Shown: positions 36,780-45,733, counted from the first letter of the stretch. The stretch: DNA of 64,000 nt from an uncultured Lachnospiraceae bacterium (GCA_910588125.1 CAJUPI010000012.1:1-64000), one strand, 5' to 3'. Notes: a model not told the origin generated them from the sequence alone. Program-made: numbers and translations.

Positions 36780-37451
36780 ATGAGATTGCGCCATATTCCA
36801 GGATCCGAGGATATTGTTTCTGCCAGTCCTTATGTACTGGGACAGCCAGAACAATATCGCGGACGCTTTCGGAAGCATTTTGGCAATAACCATCCGCTTG
36901 AGATTGAAGTCGGTATGGGAAAGGGCCGGTTCATCATAGAGATGGCGCAACGCCATCCACAAGTAAATTTCCTGGGAATTGAACGCTATCCCAGCGTCTT
37001 ACTGCGGGCTATCAAAAAGCAGGAAGAGCTTCAACTGGCAAATCTGTTTTTCCTGTGTGTGGATGCCAAAGCCCTGGCTGAAGTGTTTGCCCCTGAAGAG
37101 GTATCACGGATCTATCTGAATTTTTCCGATCCCTGGCCCAAGGATCGTCATGCAAAGAGACGCCTGACTTCTCCGGAATTCATGAATGTCTATGACCAGA
37201 TTCTGGCAAAGGATGGTACTGTCGAGTTTAAAACTGACAATCAGGGCCTGTTCTCTTATTCACTGGCATCGATTCCGGAGGCCGGATGGCAGATTCATTG
37301 GTCCACCCGCGATCTCCACCATACAGGTAAGGTAACAGATAATGTGATGACCGAATATGAGGAAAAATTTTCCTCTATGGGAAATCCCATCTGTAAATTG
37401 ATAGCCGGCCGCAAATCTGCATATACTGATAGAGATAAACAGATAAGGTGA
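36780..37451 (+). CDS. trmB: tRNA (guanine-N7-)-methyltransferase
   Basis: A 223-aa AdoMet-dependent enzyme that makes m7G46 in tRNA variable loops. Family motifs: IEVGMGKGRFIIEMA (AdoMet loop, ~42), FLGIERYPSVLLRA, and NFSDPWPKDRHAKRRL (~118), the TrmB signature. AGGAGGATGATAAT precedes the ATG. The longer frame from 36717 begins inside the promoter. Confidence 0.96.
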   Translation: MRLRHIPGSEDIVSASPYVLGQPEQYRGRFRKHFGNNHPLEIEVGMGKGRFIIEMAQRHPQVNFLGIERYPSVLLRAIKKQEELQLANLFFLCVDAKALAEVFAPEEVSRIYLNFSDPWPKDRHAKRRLTSPEFMNVYDQILAKDGTVEFKTDNQGLFSYSLASIPEAGWQIHWSTRDLHHTGKVTDNVMTEYEEKFSSMGNPICKLIAGRKSAYTDRDKQIR

Positions 37452-37457
37452 AAGAAT

Positions 37458-37595
37458 GTGGATCTGAAAACCCGGCTTGTGAACAACCTGCGCAGCGCCA
37501 CCAGTGATAAAGAAAGCATGAACCGCCAGATATTAAAGCTCCACAAACGCTTTAAAGAGGTAGAAAAGGTGCTGAATCGGGGTAAAGGAAAATAA
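37458..37595 (+). CDS. Small basic protein after trmB
   Basis: A 45-codon frame with a GTG start at 37458 and AAGGTG seven bases upstream, beginning six bases after the trmB stop. The peptide (starts MDLKTRLVNN) is basic and helical, with no recognised domain. Its position between trmB and trxA, ribosome site and clean stop make translation plausible, but nothing more can be said. Confidence 0.45.
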   Translation: MDLKTRLVNNLRSATSDKESMNRQILKLHKRFKEVEKVLNRGKGK

Positions 37596-37621
37596 TATAT
37601 TTATTAAAGGAGAGAGCACTT

Positions 37622-37933
37622 ATGGAGAAAAAATTTACATCGGAGAATTTTGAAGCAGAAGTTTTGAAGTCCGCCAAACCGGTATTGGTTGATTTTTACG
37701 CAGACTGGTGTGGCCCATGCAAGATGATGGCGCCTCTGGTGGAAACGCTGGCCGACGAGCTGGCTGACGAGGCCGTCATCGGCAAACTGAATGTGGATGA
37801 TTGCGAAGACATCGCGATGAAGTATGGCGTCATGAATATCCCTACTCTGATTCTGTTTAAAAACGGGCAGGAAGCAGAACGGGTCATCGGAGTCCAGTCC
37901 CGCGAAGTTCTGGAACGCATGATTCGGGGATAA
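37622..37933 (+). CDS. trxA: Thioredoxin
   Basis: A 103-aa thioredoxin with the redox motif WCGPC (C30 and C33) in FYADWCGPCKMMAPLVE, the cis-proline in NIPTLILFKNG and normal length. It reduces cytosolic disulfides, usually with thioredoxin reductase, which is not in the window. AAAGGAGAGAGCACTT precedes the ATG. Confidence 0.96.
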   Translation: MEKKFTSENFEAEVLKSAKPVLVDFYADWCGPCKMMAPLVETLADELADEAVIGKLNVDDCEDIAMKYGVMNIPTLILFKNGQEAERVIGVQSREVLERMIRG

Positions 37934-37997
37934 TCCAAAACCGACTTTCGCTTTTTGTAGCGAATGATACATTACACTGTCTCAAAAAATGCGACAA

Positions 37998-38040
37998 AGA
38001 GAGTGGGGGAAGAAGGCCAGCTTCCTCTCCCCGGCTCTCT
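37998..38040. terminator. Strong hairpin after trxA
   Basis: AGAGAG-GGGG-GAAG pairs with CTTC-CTCCCC-CTCTCT around an AAGGCCAG loop. There is no T-run after it, so termination is uncertain; it may instead be an mRNA 3' stabiliser. A short TTCGCT/AGCGAA hairpin precedes it. Confidence 0.45.
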
Positions 38041-38138
38041 GGAAAAGCCATCTCAACAGTATTGTATCCTGGCACAATAAAAATCATCGGGAAAGCACCA
38101 AAAATGATCAAGAAATAACATTTTTTGTGAAAAAAGGG

Positions 38139-38167
38139 TTGACATTTTTTCTCCTATGCGATAGAAT
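38139..38167 (+). promoter_or_regulatory. Promoter of tRNA-Lys
   Basis: TTGACA (38139-38144), 17-bp spacer, TAGAAT (38162-38167). Transcription would start about 35 bp before the tRNA and could continue into topB. Confidence 0.85.
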
Positions 38168-38207
38168 AATGTTCGTGCCACGGAGAAGATGTGTCACAGT
38201 TATAAAA

Positions 38208-38280
38208 GCGCCCTTAGCTCAGTTGGTAGAGCAGTAGACTCTTAATCTATTTGTCCAGGGTTCGAGTCCCTGAGGGCGCA
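38208..38280 (+). tRNA. tRNA-Lys (CTT)
   Basis: A full cloverleaf of 73 nt: acceptor GCGCCCT/AGGGCGC with discriminator A, D-arm AGCTCAGTTGGTAGAGC, anticodon stem GTAGA/TCTAT with loop CTCTTAA (anticodon CTT) and T-loop GGTTCGAGTCC. The 3' CCA is not encoded. It decodes AAG. Confidence 0.95.
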
Positions 38281-38352
38281 TTTAAAGTTCTGATTTTGCA
38301 GGCTGCGAACTGCGGGGTCGGGGCTTTATTTTTGTATTATGAGGAGAACAAT

Positions 38353-40602
38353 ATGAAATCACTGATTATTGCAGAAAAACCTTCTGTCGCCCGGGATATT
38401 GCCCGTGTGATGAAATGTTCCAAACAGGGAAACGGCTATCTGGAAGGAAACCAGTATATTGTCACATGGGGACTTGGCCACCTAGTCGAGCTGGCGGATC
38501 CGGAAGCCTATAATCCCGAATATAAGCAATGGAAAATGGAACATTTGCCCTTGCTTCCTGAGCCGTTTAAACTGATGGTCATTCCCCAGACAGCAAAGCA
38601 ATATACCGCAGTCAAAGCGCAGCTTCACCGCAAGGATGTCGGCGAGATTATCATCGCCACTGACGCCGGACGAGAAGGCGAGCTGGTAGCCCGGCTGATA
38701 TTAAAAAAGGCCAACTGCCAGAAGCCTATTAAGCGCCTGTGGATTTCTTCTGTGACTGATAAAGCTATCCGAGAAGGTTTTTCTCACTTAAAGGACGGGC
38801 GGGAATATAATAATCTTTATGATGCTGCCATGTGCCGGGCAGAAGCAGACTGGCTGGTAGGCATCAATGCCACTCGTGCCCTGACCTGCAAATATAATGC
38901 TCAGCTGTCCTGCGGCCGGGTACAGACTCCTACCCTGGCGATGATTGCCAAGCGGGAAAAAGCCATCCGCGATTTTGTACCTCAGCCTTATTATGGCCTT
39001 CAGGCAAAAAGCAATTCTCTTTCTCTGACGCTAACCTGGCAGGATTCCGGCTCCAAAAGCAGCCATTCCTTTGATCGGCAACGGATTGAAAGCCTTCTAG
39101 CCTCATTGTCCGGAAAGCCGGCAATTGTGGAAGAAGTCCGCCGTACCCCCAAAAAGATCCCGGCCCCTCTGCTCTATGACCTGACAGAACTGCAACGTGA
39201 AGCGAACCGCCGTTTCAATTACTCTGCTAAAGAAACCCTTAATATTATGCAACGCCTTTATGAAAATCATAAGGTCCTCACCTACCCCCGCACTGACTCC
39301 CGCTATCTAAGCCAGGATATTGTGCCTACCTTAAAGGAACGATTACGCGCCTGCAGTACCGGCCCATATAAATCCCTGGCCGGTCGTCTGATTAACCAGC
39401 CGCTCCCCGCAAAACCTTTTTTTGTGGATAACAGTAAAGTCTCTGACCATCACGCAATTATCCCCACAGAACAATTCGTCCAGCTGGATCACATGACTGT
39501 GGATGAGCGGCGGATCTATGATCTGGTAGTGCGGCGTTTTCTGGCTGTCATGTATCCGCCATATGAATATGAACAGACCAGCTTGATCGCAAAAATCGGC
39601 AAAGAAACCTTCCTTGCTCATGGGAATATCGTCAGGCATCAAGGATGGAAGGCGGCGTATGAAACCATCTCTCCTGCCGGCTGTGAAACGGATGATGAGG
39701 AGGATTTGTGGGAATCCGGACAGGCGCCAGAAACGCTGGTATCAAAATCCCAGCAGTTGCCCCCGTTGAAAAACGGTGATTCTCTTTCCAAACTCACGCT
39801 TTCCATGACTCAGGGAAAGACAAAAGCACCATCGCCTTTTAATGAAGCCACCCTGCTTTCCGCCATGGAAAACCCTGCCGCCTATCTGGAATCCAAAAAC
39901 CGCGAGCTGGCAAAGACTCTGGGTGAGACCGGCGGCCTGGGCACGGTAGCTACCAGAGCTGATATTATTGAAAAACTATTTTCCAGTTTTCTTTTAGAAA
40001 AACATGGCAAAGATATCTGCCTCACTGCCAAAGCCCGCCAGCTTTTAGAGCTGGTTCCGGAAGATTTGAAAAAACCTGAACTGACAGCCAATTGGGAAAA
40101 GAAACTGTCTGAAATCTCTCAGGGAAAACGGAACCGAAATGCCTTTATGACAGATATCCGGGACTATTCCCAATCTCTGATCCGGCAGATTCAGACTGCC
40201 GAAGGCACTTTCCGCCATGACAACCTGACCAATACCAAATGTCCCTTGTGTGGCAAACGGATGTTGGCAGTTAAAGGAAAAAACAGCGAGATGCTGGTAT
40301 GCCAGGACCGCGAATGCGGCCATCGGGAAATCATCTCCCGCACTTCCAATGCCCGCTGTCCGGTTTGCCATAAAAAAATGCAGCTTCGCGGCAAAGGTGA
40401 CAGCCAGATCTTTGTGTGCTCATGCGGACATAAAGAAAAGCTAAAAGCTTTTCAGGAACGTCGACAAAAAGAAGGCGCCGGCGTAACAAAACGGGATGTG
40501 GCAAAATATATGAATCAACAAAAAAAGGAGGCGCAAGAGCCTCTGAACACTGCCTTTGCCCAGATGCTGTCCGGGATCCGGCTTGACGATTCGCAACACT
40601 GA
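38353..40602 (+). CDS. topB: DNA topoisomerase III (type IA)
   Basis: A 749-aa enzyme that passes single strands to decatenate DNA. It has the Toprim domain (KSLIIAEKPSVARDIARVM; IATDAGREGELVAR), active-site Tyr311 in TYPRTDSRYL and a C-terminal zinc-ribbon part (CPLCGKRM, CQDREC, CPVCHKKM, CSCG). GAGGAGAACAAT precedes ATG 38353, chosen over the frame from 38251 that starts in the tRNA. Such stand-alone topB genes occur both in chromosomes and mobile elements; here it sits among core genes. Confidence 0.95.
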   Translation: MKSLIIAEKPSVARDIARVMKCSKQGNGYLEGNQYIVTWGLGHLVELADPEAYNPEYKQWKMEHLPLLPEPFKLMVIPQTAKQYTAVKAQLHRKDVGEIIIATDAGREGELVARLILKKANCQKPIKRLWISSVTDKAIREGFSHLKDGREYNNLYDAAMCRAEADWLVGINATRALTCKYNAQLSCGRVQTPTLAMIAKREKAIRDFVPQPYYGLQAKSNSLSLTLTWQDSGSKSSHSFDRQRIESLLASLSGKPAIVEEVRRTPKKIPAPLLYDLTELQREANRRFNYSAKETLNIMQRLYENHKVLTYPRTDSRYLSQDIVPTLKERLRACSTGPYKSLAGRLINQPLPAKPFFVDNSKVSDHHAIIPTEQFVQLDHMTVDERRIYDLVVRRFLAVMYPPYEYEQTSLIAKIGKETFLAHGNIVRHQGWKAAYETISPAGCETDDEEDLWESGQAPETLVSKSQQLPPLKNGDSLSKLTLSMTQGKTKAPSPFNEATLLSAMENPAAYLESKNRELAKTLGETGGLGTVATRADIIEKLFSSFLLEKHGKDICLTAKARQLLELVPEDLKKPELTANWEKKLSEISQGKRNRNAFMTDIRDYSQSLIRQIQTAEGTFRHDNLTNTKCPLCGKRMLAVKGKNSEMLVCQDRECGHREIISRTSNARCPVCHKKMQLRGKGDSQIFVCSCGHKEKLKAFQERRQKEGAGVTKRDVAKYMNQQKKEAQEPLNTAFAQMLSGIRLDDSQH

Positions 40603-40639
40603 TAATTTACATTATAAAAACTGCAATGTCATTAAGTTT

Positions 40640-40750
40640 GTCTCCGAGAATACTCAGCCATGGAAAAAGGAGCGGGAAGCGGCGGAAAAATCCGCAGACC
40701 ATTTCCCGCCTCTTTCCGCTCCTTTTCCAAGGCTGAACTCTCAGAGCTAA
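40640..40750 (+). repeat. Dispersed hairpin repeat, copy D
   Basis: In the gap between the convergent topB and PepSY genes. ATGGAAAAAGGAGCGGGAAG and the complementary CTTTCCGCTCCTTTTCCA form a ~24-bp imperfect stem. In one frame it reads PWKKEREAAEKS, the same peptide as copies A and B, in the inverted orientation. It probably serves as the shared transcription end of the two genes. Confidence 0.65.
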
Positions 40751-40774
40751 ATTTAAAAGCATTAAGTTCTCTTT

Positions 40775-41623
40775 CTAATCATAAACGCTTTCTACATCCC
40801 AGTCAAGAACAGCTCCTGAAGCAACATCGATTTCGAATTCGTATTCCATCTGATTATGGAAAAATTCGCCTTTATAAATCAAGCGGCCGTCATCGTATTC
40901 TTTATACAGCCGGCCCCAGGTAACCTGATCCTCCTTAAGATCTGCTGTCTTTAAGGCCAATGCCTTTACCTCCTCACGGCTGATTTCCCCTTCCTTAGCT
41001 GGTTCTTTTCGGGAACTCTTCTGCTTGGCAGCTGTTGTCTCGGATTTCGTGTTCCCGGCTCTGTGCATCGCATCATTGCGGGCAAAGTCGCTGTCAGCAT
41101 CATAGTCCCAGGCCAGAATATCTCCACTTCTGCCATCGATCTCATATTCATATTTCCGATAGTCGCTGGTATAGAATTCTACCTCATAAACCAGCCGTCC
41201 GTCTTCTATCTCCCGTTTCTGCTTGAGCATGGTCACCGTATCCAAATCCTGACCGGCATGCTTTAGTGCAAGCTCTTCTGCCTGCTTCATTGTTAGCTCC
41301 GTGCCATTTTTATCACTGGTAACCGTAGTTGCTTTTTTCTCATAATCAATTGCCAGGATATCTCCATTTTCCGCCAGAAGCTCATAGTCGTATTCTTCCT
41401 GAGATTTTGTCAAAAACTCTACTTCATAGATATTCCTGCCATCGTCCCAATCCTGTTCCGCACGGATAAAGGTTACACTCTCCGCATTCACGCCAGCGTT
41501 TTCTAAGGCAATCGCTTTTGCCTTTTCCTCCGTGATCTCCGCCGCCCATACACTGACAGCAAATAATGACATCAAAAATCCTGCTGCTGTGGCTGTCGCT
41601 ATTAATGATACCTGTCGTCTCAT
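40775..41623 (-). CDS. Secreted protein with three PepSY domains
   Basis: A 282-aa exported protein: signal peptide (~1-27, cut near VWAAE) and three PepSY repeats, each with an EEAKAIAL/KHAG helix and a YEVEF strand (~29-95, ~110-175, ~205-280). PepSY domains often inhibit peptidases or sense the envelope. The second ATG (41623) is chosen because AGGAGG is eight bases away, against two for ATG 41629. Confidence 0.85.
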   Translation of the reverse strand: MRRQVSLIATATAAGFLMSLFAVSVWAAEITEEKAKAIALENAGVNAESVTFIRAEQDWDDGRNIYEVEFLTKSQEEYDYELLAENGDILAIDYEKKATTVTSDKNGTELTMKQAEELALKHAGQDLDTVTMLKQKREIEDGRLVYEVEFYTSDYRKYEYEIDGRSGDILAWDYDADSDFARNDAMHRAGNTKSETTAAKQKSSRKEPAKEGEISREEVKALALKTADLKEDQVTWGRLYKEYDDGRLIYKGEFFHNQMEYEFEIDVASGAVLDWDVESVYD

Positions 41624-41661
41624 AATCATAACCTCCTGAATAAATTATTCTCGACACTTTT

Positions 41662-41690
41662 ATTATAATAAATACTCTCTTGAAAGTCAC
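41662..41690 (-). promoter_or_regulatory. Promoter of the PepSY gene
   Basis: Minus strand: GTGACT (41690-41685), 17-bp spacer, TATAAT (41667-41662). Confidence 0.6.
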
Positions 41691-41823
41691 TGTATTTTTT
41701 ATTACTTTTCCGAAAAAATTTTGTGGCTTTTCCAAATAAATAAGGAAGATTCTTTGGGATTATGTTAAAATTGAGTTATCAAGATCCTTTGACTAAAATT
41801 TTCAAAAAAGGAGAACGGGAGAG

Positions 41824-42120
41824 ATGAAAAAATACCAACCAACCCCTGTAGATACCAGCATGACAGTGATTCCGGAGTATCTTCAGGAACTGACAGAAAA
41901 GCTGGCGGAAAACGTTCATGAAAACTGGGCAAAAAAACGGCTGGAAGAGGGCTGGCGATATGGTCCCGTAAGAGACGATGCCAAACAGGAAACCCCCTGC
42001 CTCGTCTCTTACCAGGAACTGCCGGAATATGAAAAGGAATATGATCGCCATACTGCCTTAGAGACCATTCGAATGATTCTTAAGTTGGGATATGTCATAT
42101 TACCTGACACCCCTCGATAA
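41824..42120 (+). CDS. RyR-domain protein
   Basis: A 98-aa protein that is a single RyR domain: YQPTPVDTSMTVIPEYLQEL, then VHENWAKKRLEEGWRYGP and the closing YDRHTALETIRMILKLGY. Bacterial RyR domains resemble the repeats of ryanodine receptors; their role is largely unknown. GGAGAACGGGAGAG precedes the ATG. It is a single-gene unit before ddh. Confidence 0.85.
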   Translation: MKKYQPTPVDTSMTVIPEYLQELTEKLAENVHENWAKKRLEEGWRYGPVRDDAKQETPCLVSYQELPEYEKEYDRHTALETIRMILKLGYVILPDTPR

Positions 42121-42135
42121 GCGTTCACGTTTTTC

Positions 42136-42164
42136 TTGTCAATTGCCAGCAGTTATAGTATAGT
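42136..42164 (+). promoter_or_regulatory. Promoter of ddh
   Basis: TTGTCA (42136-42141), 17-bp spacer, TATAGT (42159-42164), 58 bp before the ATG. Confidence 0.65.
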
Positions 42165-42222
42165 AAAATCCATAAAAAATATTTCGCAGCAATCGCAGAC
42201 AATTATCAGAAAGGATAAACTT

Positions 42223-43209
42223 ATGACTATCAAAATTGGAATTATGGGATATGGAAACCTGGGAAGGGGCGTGGAATGCGCAATTTTGCACAACCCGGAT
42301 TTGGAACTGAAGGCTGTCTTTACCCGGCGGGATCCCCAGAGCCTATCTCTCCTGACGGACGGCGTAAAGGCATATCCGGCAACTGCTGCCCCATCTATGA
42401 AGGATGAAGTTGATGTCATGATCCTCTGTGGCGGCAGTGCCACTGACCTGCCACAGCAGACACCGGAGCTGGCTCAATATTTCAATGTGGTTGACAGCTT
42501 CGATACGCATGCCAACATCCCGCAGCATTTCGACGCCGTTGACAAATCAGCGCGGCAAAGCCGTCATATTGGCATCATCTCTGTCGGCTGGGATCCCGGC
42601 ATGTTTTCTTTAAACCGCCTCTATGCCAGCGCCATCCTGCCTTATGGCAAAGATTACACCTTTTGGGGTAAAGGCGTCAGCCAGGGCCATTCCGATGCCA
42701 TCCGCCGGATCGAGGGTGTAAAAGATGCCCGCCAATACACGATCCCGGTTGAACATGCTTTAGAGGCTGTCCGCAGCGGCAGCAATCCCGAATTGACCAC
42801 CCGCCAGAAGCATACGCGGGAATGCTTTGTTGTCACCGCCCCCGGCGCTGATCAGCAAAAAATAAAAGAAACGATTATTAATATGCCCAATTACTTCGCT
42901 GATTACGATACCGTTGTCCACTTTATTACTGAAGAAGAACTCCAGCGCGATCACGCCGGAATTCCCCATGGCGGCTTCGTAATCCGCAGCGGCAAAACCG
43001 GCTTAAATAACGAACATAATCACATCATTGAGTACAGCCTGAAGCTGGATTCCAATCCCGAATTCACCGCCTCTGTCCTCACCGCTTATGCCAGAGCCGC
43101 CTACCGCTTAAATCAGGAAGGCCAGATCGGATGCTATACCGTTTTCGATATCGCCCCATCTCTTCTCAGTCCCTTAACTGGCGCCGAATTACGCAAACAA
43201 ATGCTATAA
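42223..43209 (+). CDS. ddh: meso-Diaminopimelate D-dehydrogenase
   Basis: A 328-aa NADP-dependent enzyme that makes meso-diaminopimelate for lysine and cell wall in one step from tetrahydrodipicolinate. It has the Rossmann start IGIMGYGNLGRGVE, the ARG-type FTRRDP segment, DSFDTHANIPQHF and ISVGWDPGMFSLNRLYA, all typical. AAAGGATAAACTT precedes ATG 42223; the 42136 frame starts in the promoter. Confidence 0.95.
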   Translation: MTIKIGIMGYGNLGRGVECAILHNPDLELKAVFTRRDPQSLSLLTDGVKAYPATAAPSMKDEVDVMILCGGSATDLPQQTPELAQYFNVVDSFDTHANIPQHFDAVDKSARQSRHIGIISVGWDPGMFSLNRLYASAILPYGKDYTFWGKGVSQGHSDAIRRIEGVKDARQYTIPVEHALEAVRSGSNPELTTRQKHTRECFVVTAPGADQQKIKETIINMPNYFADYDTVVHFITEEELQRDHAGIPHGGFVIRSGKTGLNNEHNHIIEYSLKLDSNPEFTASVLTAYARAAYRLNQEGQIGCYTVFDIAPSLLSPLTGAELRKQML

Positions 43210-43234
43210 ATAACAAATTTTCTTCTGAAAGCAC

Positions 43235-43262
43235 TTGCAAAATCAAGATTTTCCTGTACAAT
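43235..43262 (+). promoter_or_regulatory. Promoter of the ABC-F gene
   Basis: TTGCAA (43235-43240), 16-bp spacer ending in TG, then TACAAT (43257-43262): an extended -10 type. Confidence 0.6.
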
Positions 43263-43351
43263 GAATATGATACAAAAAAATGGGGACAGCCACTGCCCTC
43301 TTTTTTTCGTCGGCTCTTGTACAAGCGCCGGGAAAGGTGTTGAAACGTATT

Positions 43352-44989
43352 ATGATTAGTGCAAATGGCATTACCCTACGGGTAGGAAAAAAAGCATTGT
43401 TTGAAGATGTAAACATCAAATTTACAGAAGGAAACTGCTATGGTCTGATCGGTGCTAATGGTGCCGGTAAGTCCACCTTTTTAAAGATTCTCTCCGGGCA
43501 GTTAGAGCCTACTAACGGAGATGTGGCCGTCTCTCAGGGTCAGCGGCTGTCTTTTCTGCAACAGGATCATTTCAAATATGACGAATATCCTGTCCTGGAT
43601 ACTGTCATCATGGGCAATCCCCGGCTGTATCAGGTAATGAAAGAAAAAGATGCCATCTACATGAAGGAAGATTTTACTGACGAAGACGGTATCAAAGCCG
43701 CCGATCTGGAAGCAGAATTTGCAGAGATGAATGGTTGGGAGGCCGAATCCGACGCTGCCAATCTGCTCAACGGCCTGGGCGTTGACACAGAGTTCCATTA
43801 TACCCTTATGCATGACCTAACCGGTGCGCTGAAAGTCAAAGTGCTGCTGGCTCAGGCTCTGTTTGGCAATCCTGACATTTTACTTTTAGACGAGCCGACC
43901 AACCATCTGGATCTGGATGCTATCGCCTGGCTGGAGGAATTTCTGATTAATTTTGAGAATACGGTGATTGTCGTATCCCATGACCGCTATTTTTTAAATA
44001 AGGTCTGCACTAACATTGCCGACATCGATTATGGCAAGATTCAGCTATATGCCGGCAACTATGATTTCTGGTATGAATCCAGCCAGCTTATGGTCAAGCA
44101 GATGAAAGAAGCCAACCGCAAAAAGGAAGAAAAGATTAAAGAGCTGCAGGAATTTATTCAGCGCTTTTCAGCCAATGCTTCCAAATCCAAGCAGGCTACC
44201 TCCAGAAAACGCGCCCTGGAAAAAATTGAGCTGGATGACATCAAACCTTCCAGCCGTAAATACCCATATATCGATTTTCGCCCCTTCCGCGAGATTGGCA
44301 ATGAAGTTCTTAGCGTGGAAAATCTCTCCAAAACCATTGACGGCGTCAAAGTTCTCGACGGCCTGTCCTTTACTTTAGGACGGGAAGACAAAGTCGCTTT
44401 AGTCGGCCCCAATGAGCAGGCCAAGACCATCTTATTCAAGATTCTTGCCGGAGAGATGGAACCTGACGAAGGCTCATATAAGTGGGGGCTGACTACCACT
44501 CAGTCCTATTTTCCCAAGGACAACAGTGCTGAGTTCGACAACGATGATACTATCGTTGATTGGTTAACCCAATATTCTCCGGAAAAAGATGCTACTTATG
44601 TACGCGGCTTTCTGGGACGAATGCTGTTCGCCGGTGAAGACGGCGTCAAGAAGGTCCGCGTATTGTCTGGTGGTGAAAAGGTAAGATGCATGCTTTCCAA
44701 GCTGATGATCTCAGGCGCTAACGTGCTGATGCTCGATGAACCTACAGATCATCTGGATATGGAGGCCATCACCGCCTTAAATACCGGACTGGTCAAATTC
44801 CCTGGCGTGCTTATTTTTTCCTCCCGTGACCATCAGATTGTACAGACCACTGCCAATCGTATCATGGAGATTGTAAATGGACAGCTGATTGATAAGATTA
44901 CTTCTTACGACGAATATCTTGCCAATGATGAGATGGCCAGAAAGCGCTTTGTATTTTCTGTATCCGAAAAACAGGAAGAGGATAACTAG
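43352..44989 (+). CDS. ABC-F family ATPase (YbiT-like) with degenerate motifs
   Basis: A 545-aa soluble protein with two ABC domains and a linker of the ABC-F type, which acts on ribosomes. Site 1: Walker A GANGAGKST intact, but the signature expected as LSGGQ reads LTGAL; Walker B LLLDEPTNHLD is normal. Site 2: Walker A reads GPNEQAKTI with Ile for the usual Ser/Thr; signature LSGGEKVR is intact; the H-loop reads SSRDHQ where SHDHQ is usual. Relatives of YbiT also have NExAKTT in site 2, but the other changes are unusual. GGAAAGGTG lies upstream of the ATG. It may be a weak or regulatory ATPase. Confidence 0.9.
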   Translation: MISANGITLRVGKKALFEDVNIKFTEGNCYGLIGANGAGKSTFLKILSGQLEPTNGDVAVSQGQRLSFLQQDHFKYDEYPVLDTVIMGNPRLYQVMKEKDAIYMKEDFTDEDGIKAADLEAEFAEMNGWEAESDAANLLNGLGVDTEFHYTLMHDLTGALKVKVLLAQALFGNPDILLLDEPTNHLDLDAIAWLEEFLINFENTVIVVSHDRYFLNKVCTNIADIDYGKIQLYAGNYDFWYESSQLMVKQMKEANRKKEEKIKELQEFIQRFSANASKSKQATSRKRALEKIELDDIKPSSRKYPYIDFRPFREIGNEVLSVENLSKTIDGVKVLDGLSFTLGREDKVALVGPNEQAKTILFKILAGEMEPDEGSYKWGLTTTQSYFPKDNSAEFDNDDTIVDWLTQYSPEKDATYVRGFLGRMLFAGEDGVKKVRVLSGGEKVRCMLSKLMISGANVLMLDEPTDHLDMEAITALNTGLVKFPGVLIFSSRDHQIVQTTANRIMEIVNGQLIDKITSYDEYLANDEMARKRFVFSVSEKQEEDN

Positions 44990-45080
44990 GATATTTTATT
45001 ACCACTATGATGCCCTCACAAGACAAGGGAATACGCGGTTCACTGAGGGTAATCAAACCGTTACCAATTTGTGACAATTA

Positions 45081-45125
45081 AAGAGACGGCTGTAAGATTT
45101 TTGATCAAAATCTCTGCCGTCTCTT
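45081..45125. terminator. Bidirectional terminator between ABC-F and HPr-like genes
   Basis: 10-bp arms AAGAGACGGC and GCCGTCTCTT with a nested AGATTTT/AAAATCT stem, then CTCTTTT on the plus strand and a matching A-rich side on the other. Confidence 0.8.
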
Positions 45126-45150
45126 CTCTTTTCATTTTTCATCACAATCT

Positions 45151-45399
45151 TCATTGGCTTAAAAATATTCTCTCAATCTTTTGTTCTGCTGCCTGTTCAT
45201 CCACCCCATTAAAGAAGAACATAACAGACTTGGCACATTGTGGCATCCCCCGAATCAGCTCATCATAACTTTTGACATTTACTTGCTTGTCCTCACACCG
45301 AAGATAAATATCACAATTAAATGTATTCGCCGTATGAATGAGAAAAGAAATCGGCATTGGAGTTCTACGACGACAAGTGTCAATTTGCCTACTAATCAT
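45151..45399 (-). CDS. HPr-like protein lacking the phosphorylatable histidine
   Basis: An 82-aa protein whose second half aligns by eye with HPr (IHTANTFNCDIYLRCEDKQV, then the C-terminal EQKIERIF helix). Where HPr has GIHARP with the active His15, this has RRRTPM, and the Ser46 region reads VKSYDEL. It cannot work as a normal phosphocarrier, so a regulatory or binding role is more likely. ATG 45399 has GGAGGGTGAAAGGGGT before it and is chosen over 45420. Confidence 0.65.
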   Translation of the reverse strand: MISRQIDTCRRRTPMPISFLIHTANTFNCDIYLRCEDKQVNVKSYDELIRGMPQCAKSVMFFFNGVDEQAAEQKIERIFLSQ

Positions 45400-45420
45400 A
45401 CCCCTTTCACCCTCCTTCAT

Positions 45421-45700
45421 TGTGGGATAATCCCCCTAGCACTTAAGCAAATCAACGAGTTAAGAAAAAGATATCAAAAAGCATTACAGGATTTTAAAAT
45501 AAGTATAACACAATAAATGTAAGAAAACAACATATTTTTTCCAAAAATGTCATTATATTTTTTTGTTTTTGTAAAAACCATTGATAATTAAGATAATTTG
45601 ATTATTCATCTATATTTTTTAGACGATTATATTTTTCAATATTTATTCTTTGCTTTAGATTCTTAAGATATTACAGAAGATAATAAAGCATAAAAGCATA
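45421..45700. other. AT-rich intergenic stretch upstream of gdhA
   Basis: About 280 bp of A/T-rich sequence between the HPr-like gene and the gdhA promoter. I see no reading frame of note, no clear riboswitch fold and no repeat. Confidence 0.5.
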
Positions 45701-45704
45701 CTTC

Positions 45705-45733
45705 TTGACTTTAATCTGTTAAATTGCTATAAT
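45705..45733 (+). promoter_or_regulatory. Promoter of gdhA
   Basis: TTGACT (45705-45710), 17-bp spacer, perfect TATAAT (45728-45733), 100 bp before the ATG. The long leader has no obvious structured element. Confidence 0.85.

Noticed and set aside
38251..38352. A longer N-terminus for topoisomerase III
   Set aside because: It would begin inside the tRNA-Lys gene; ATG 38353 has a good ribosome site and the family start.
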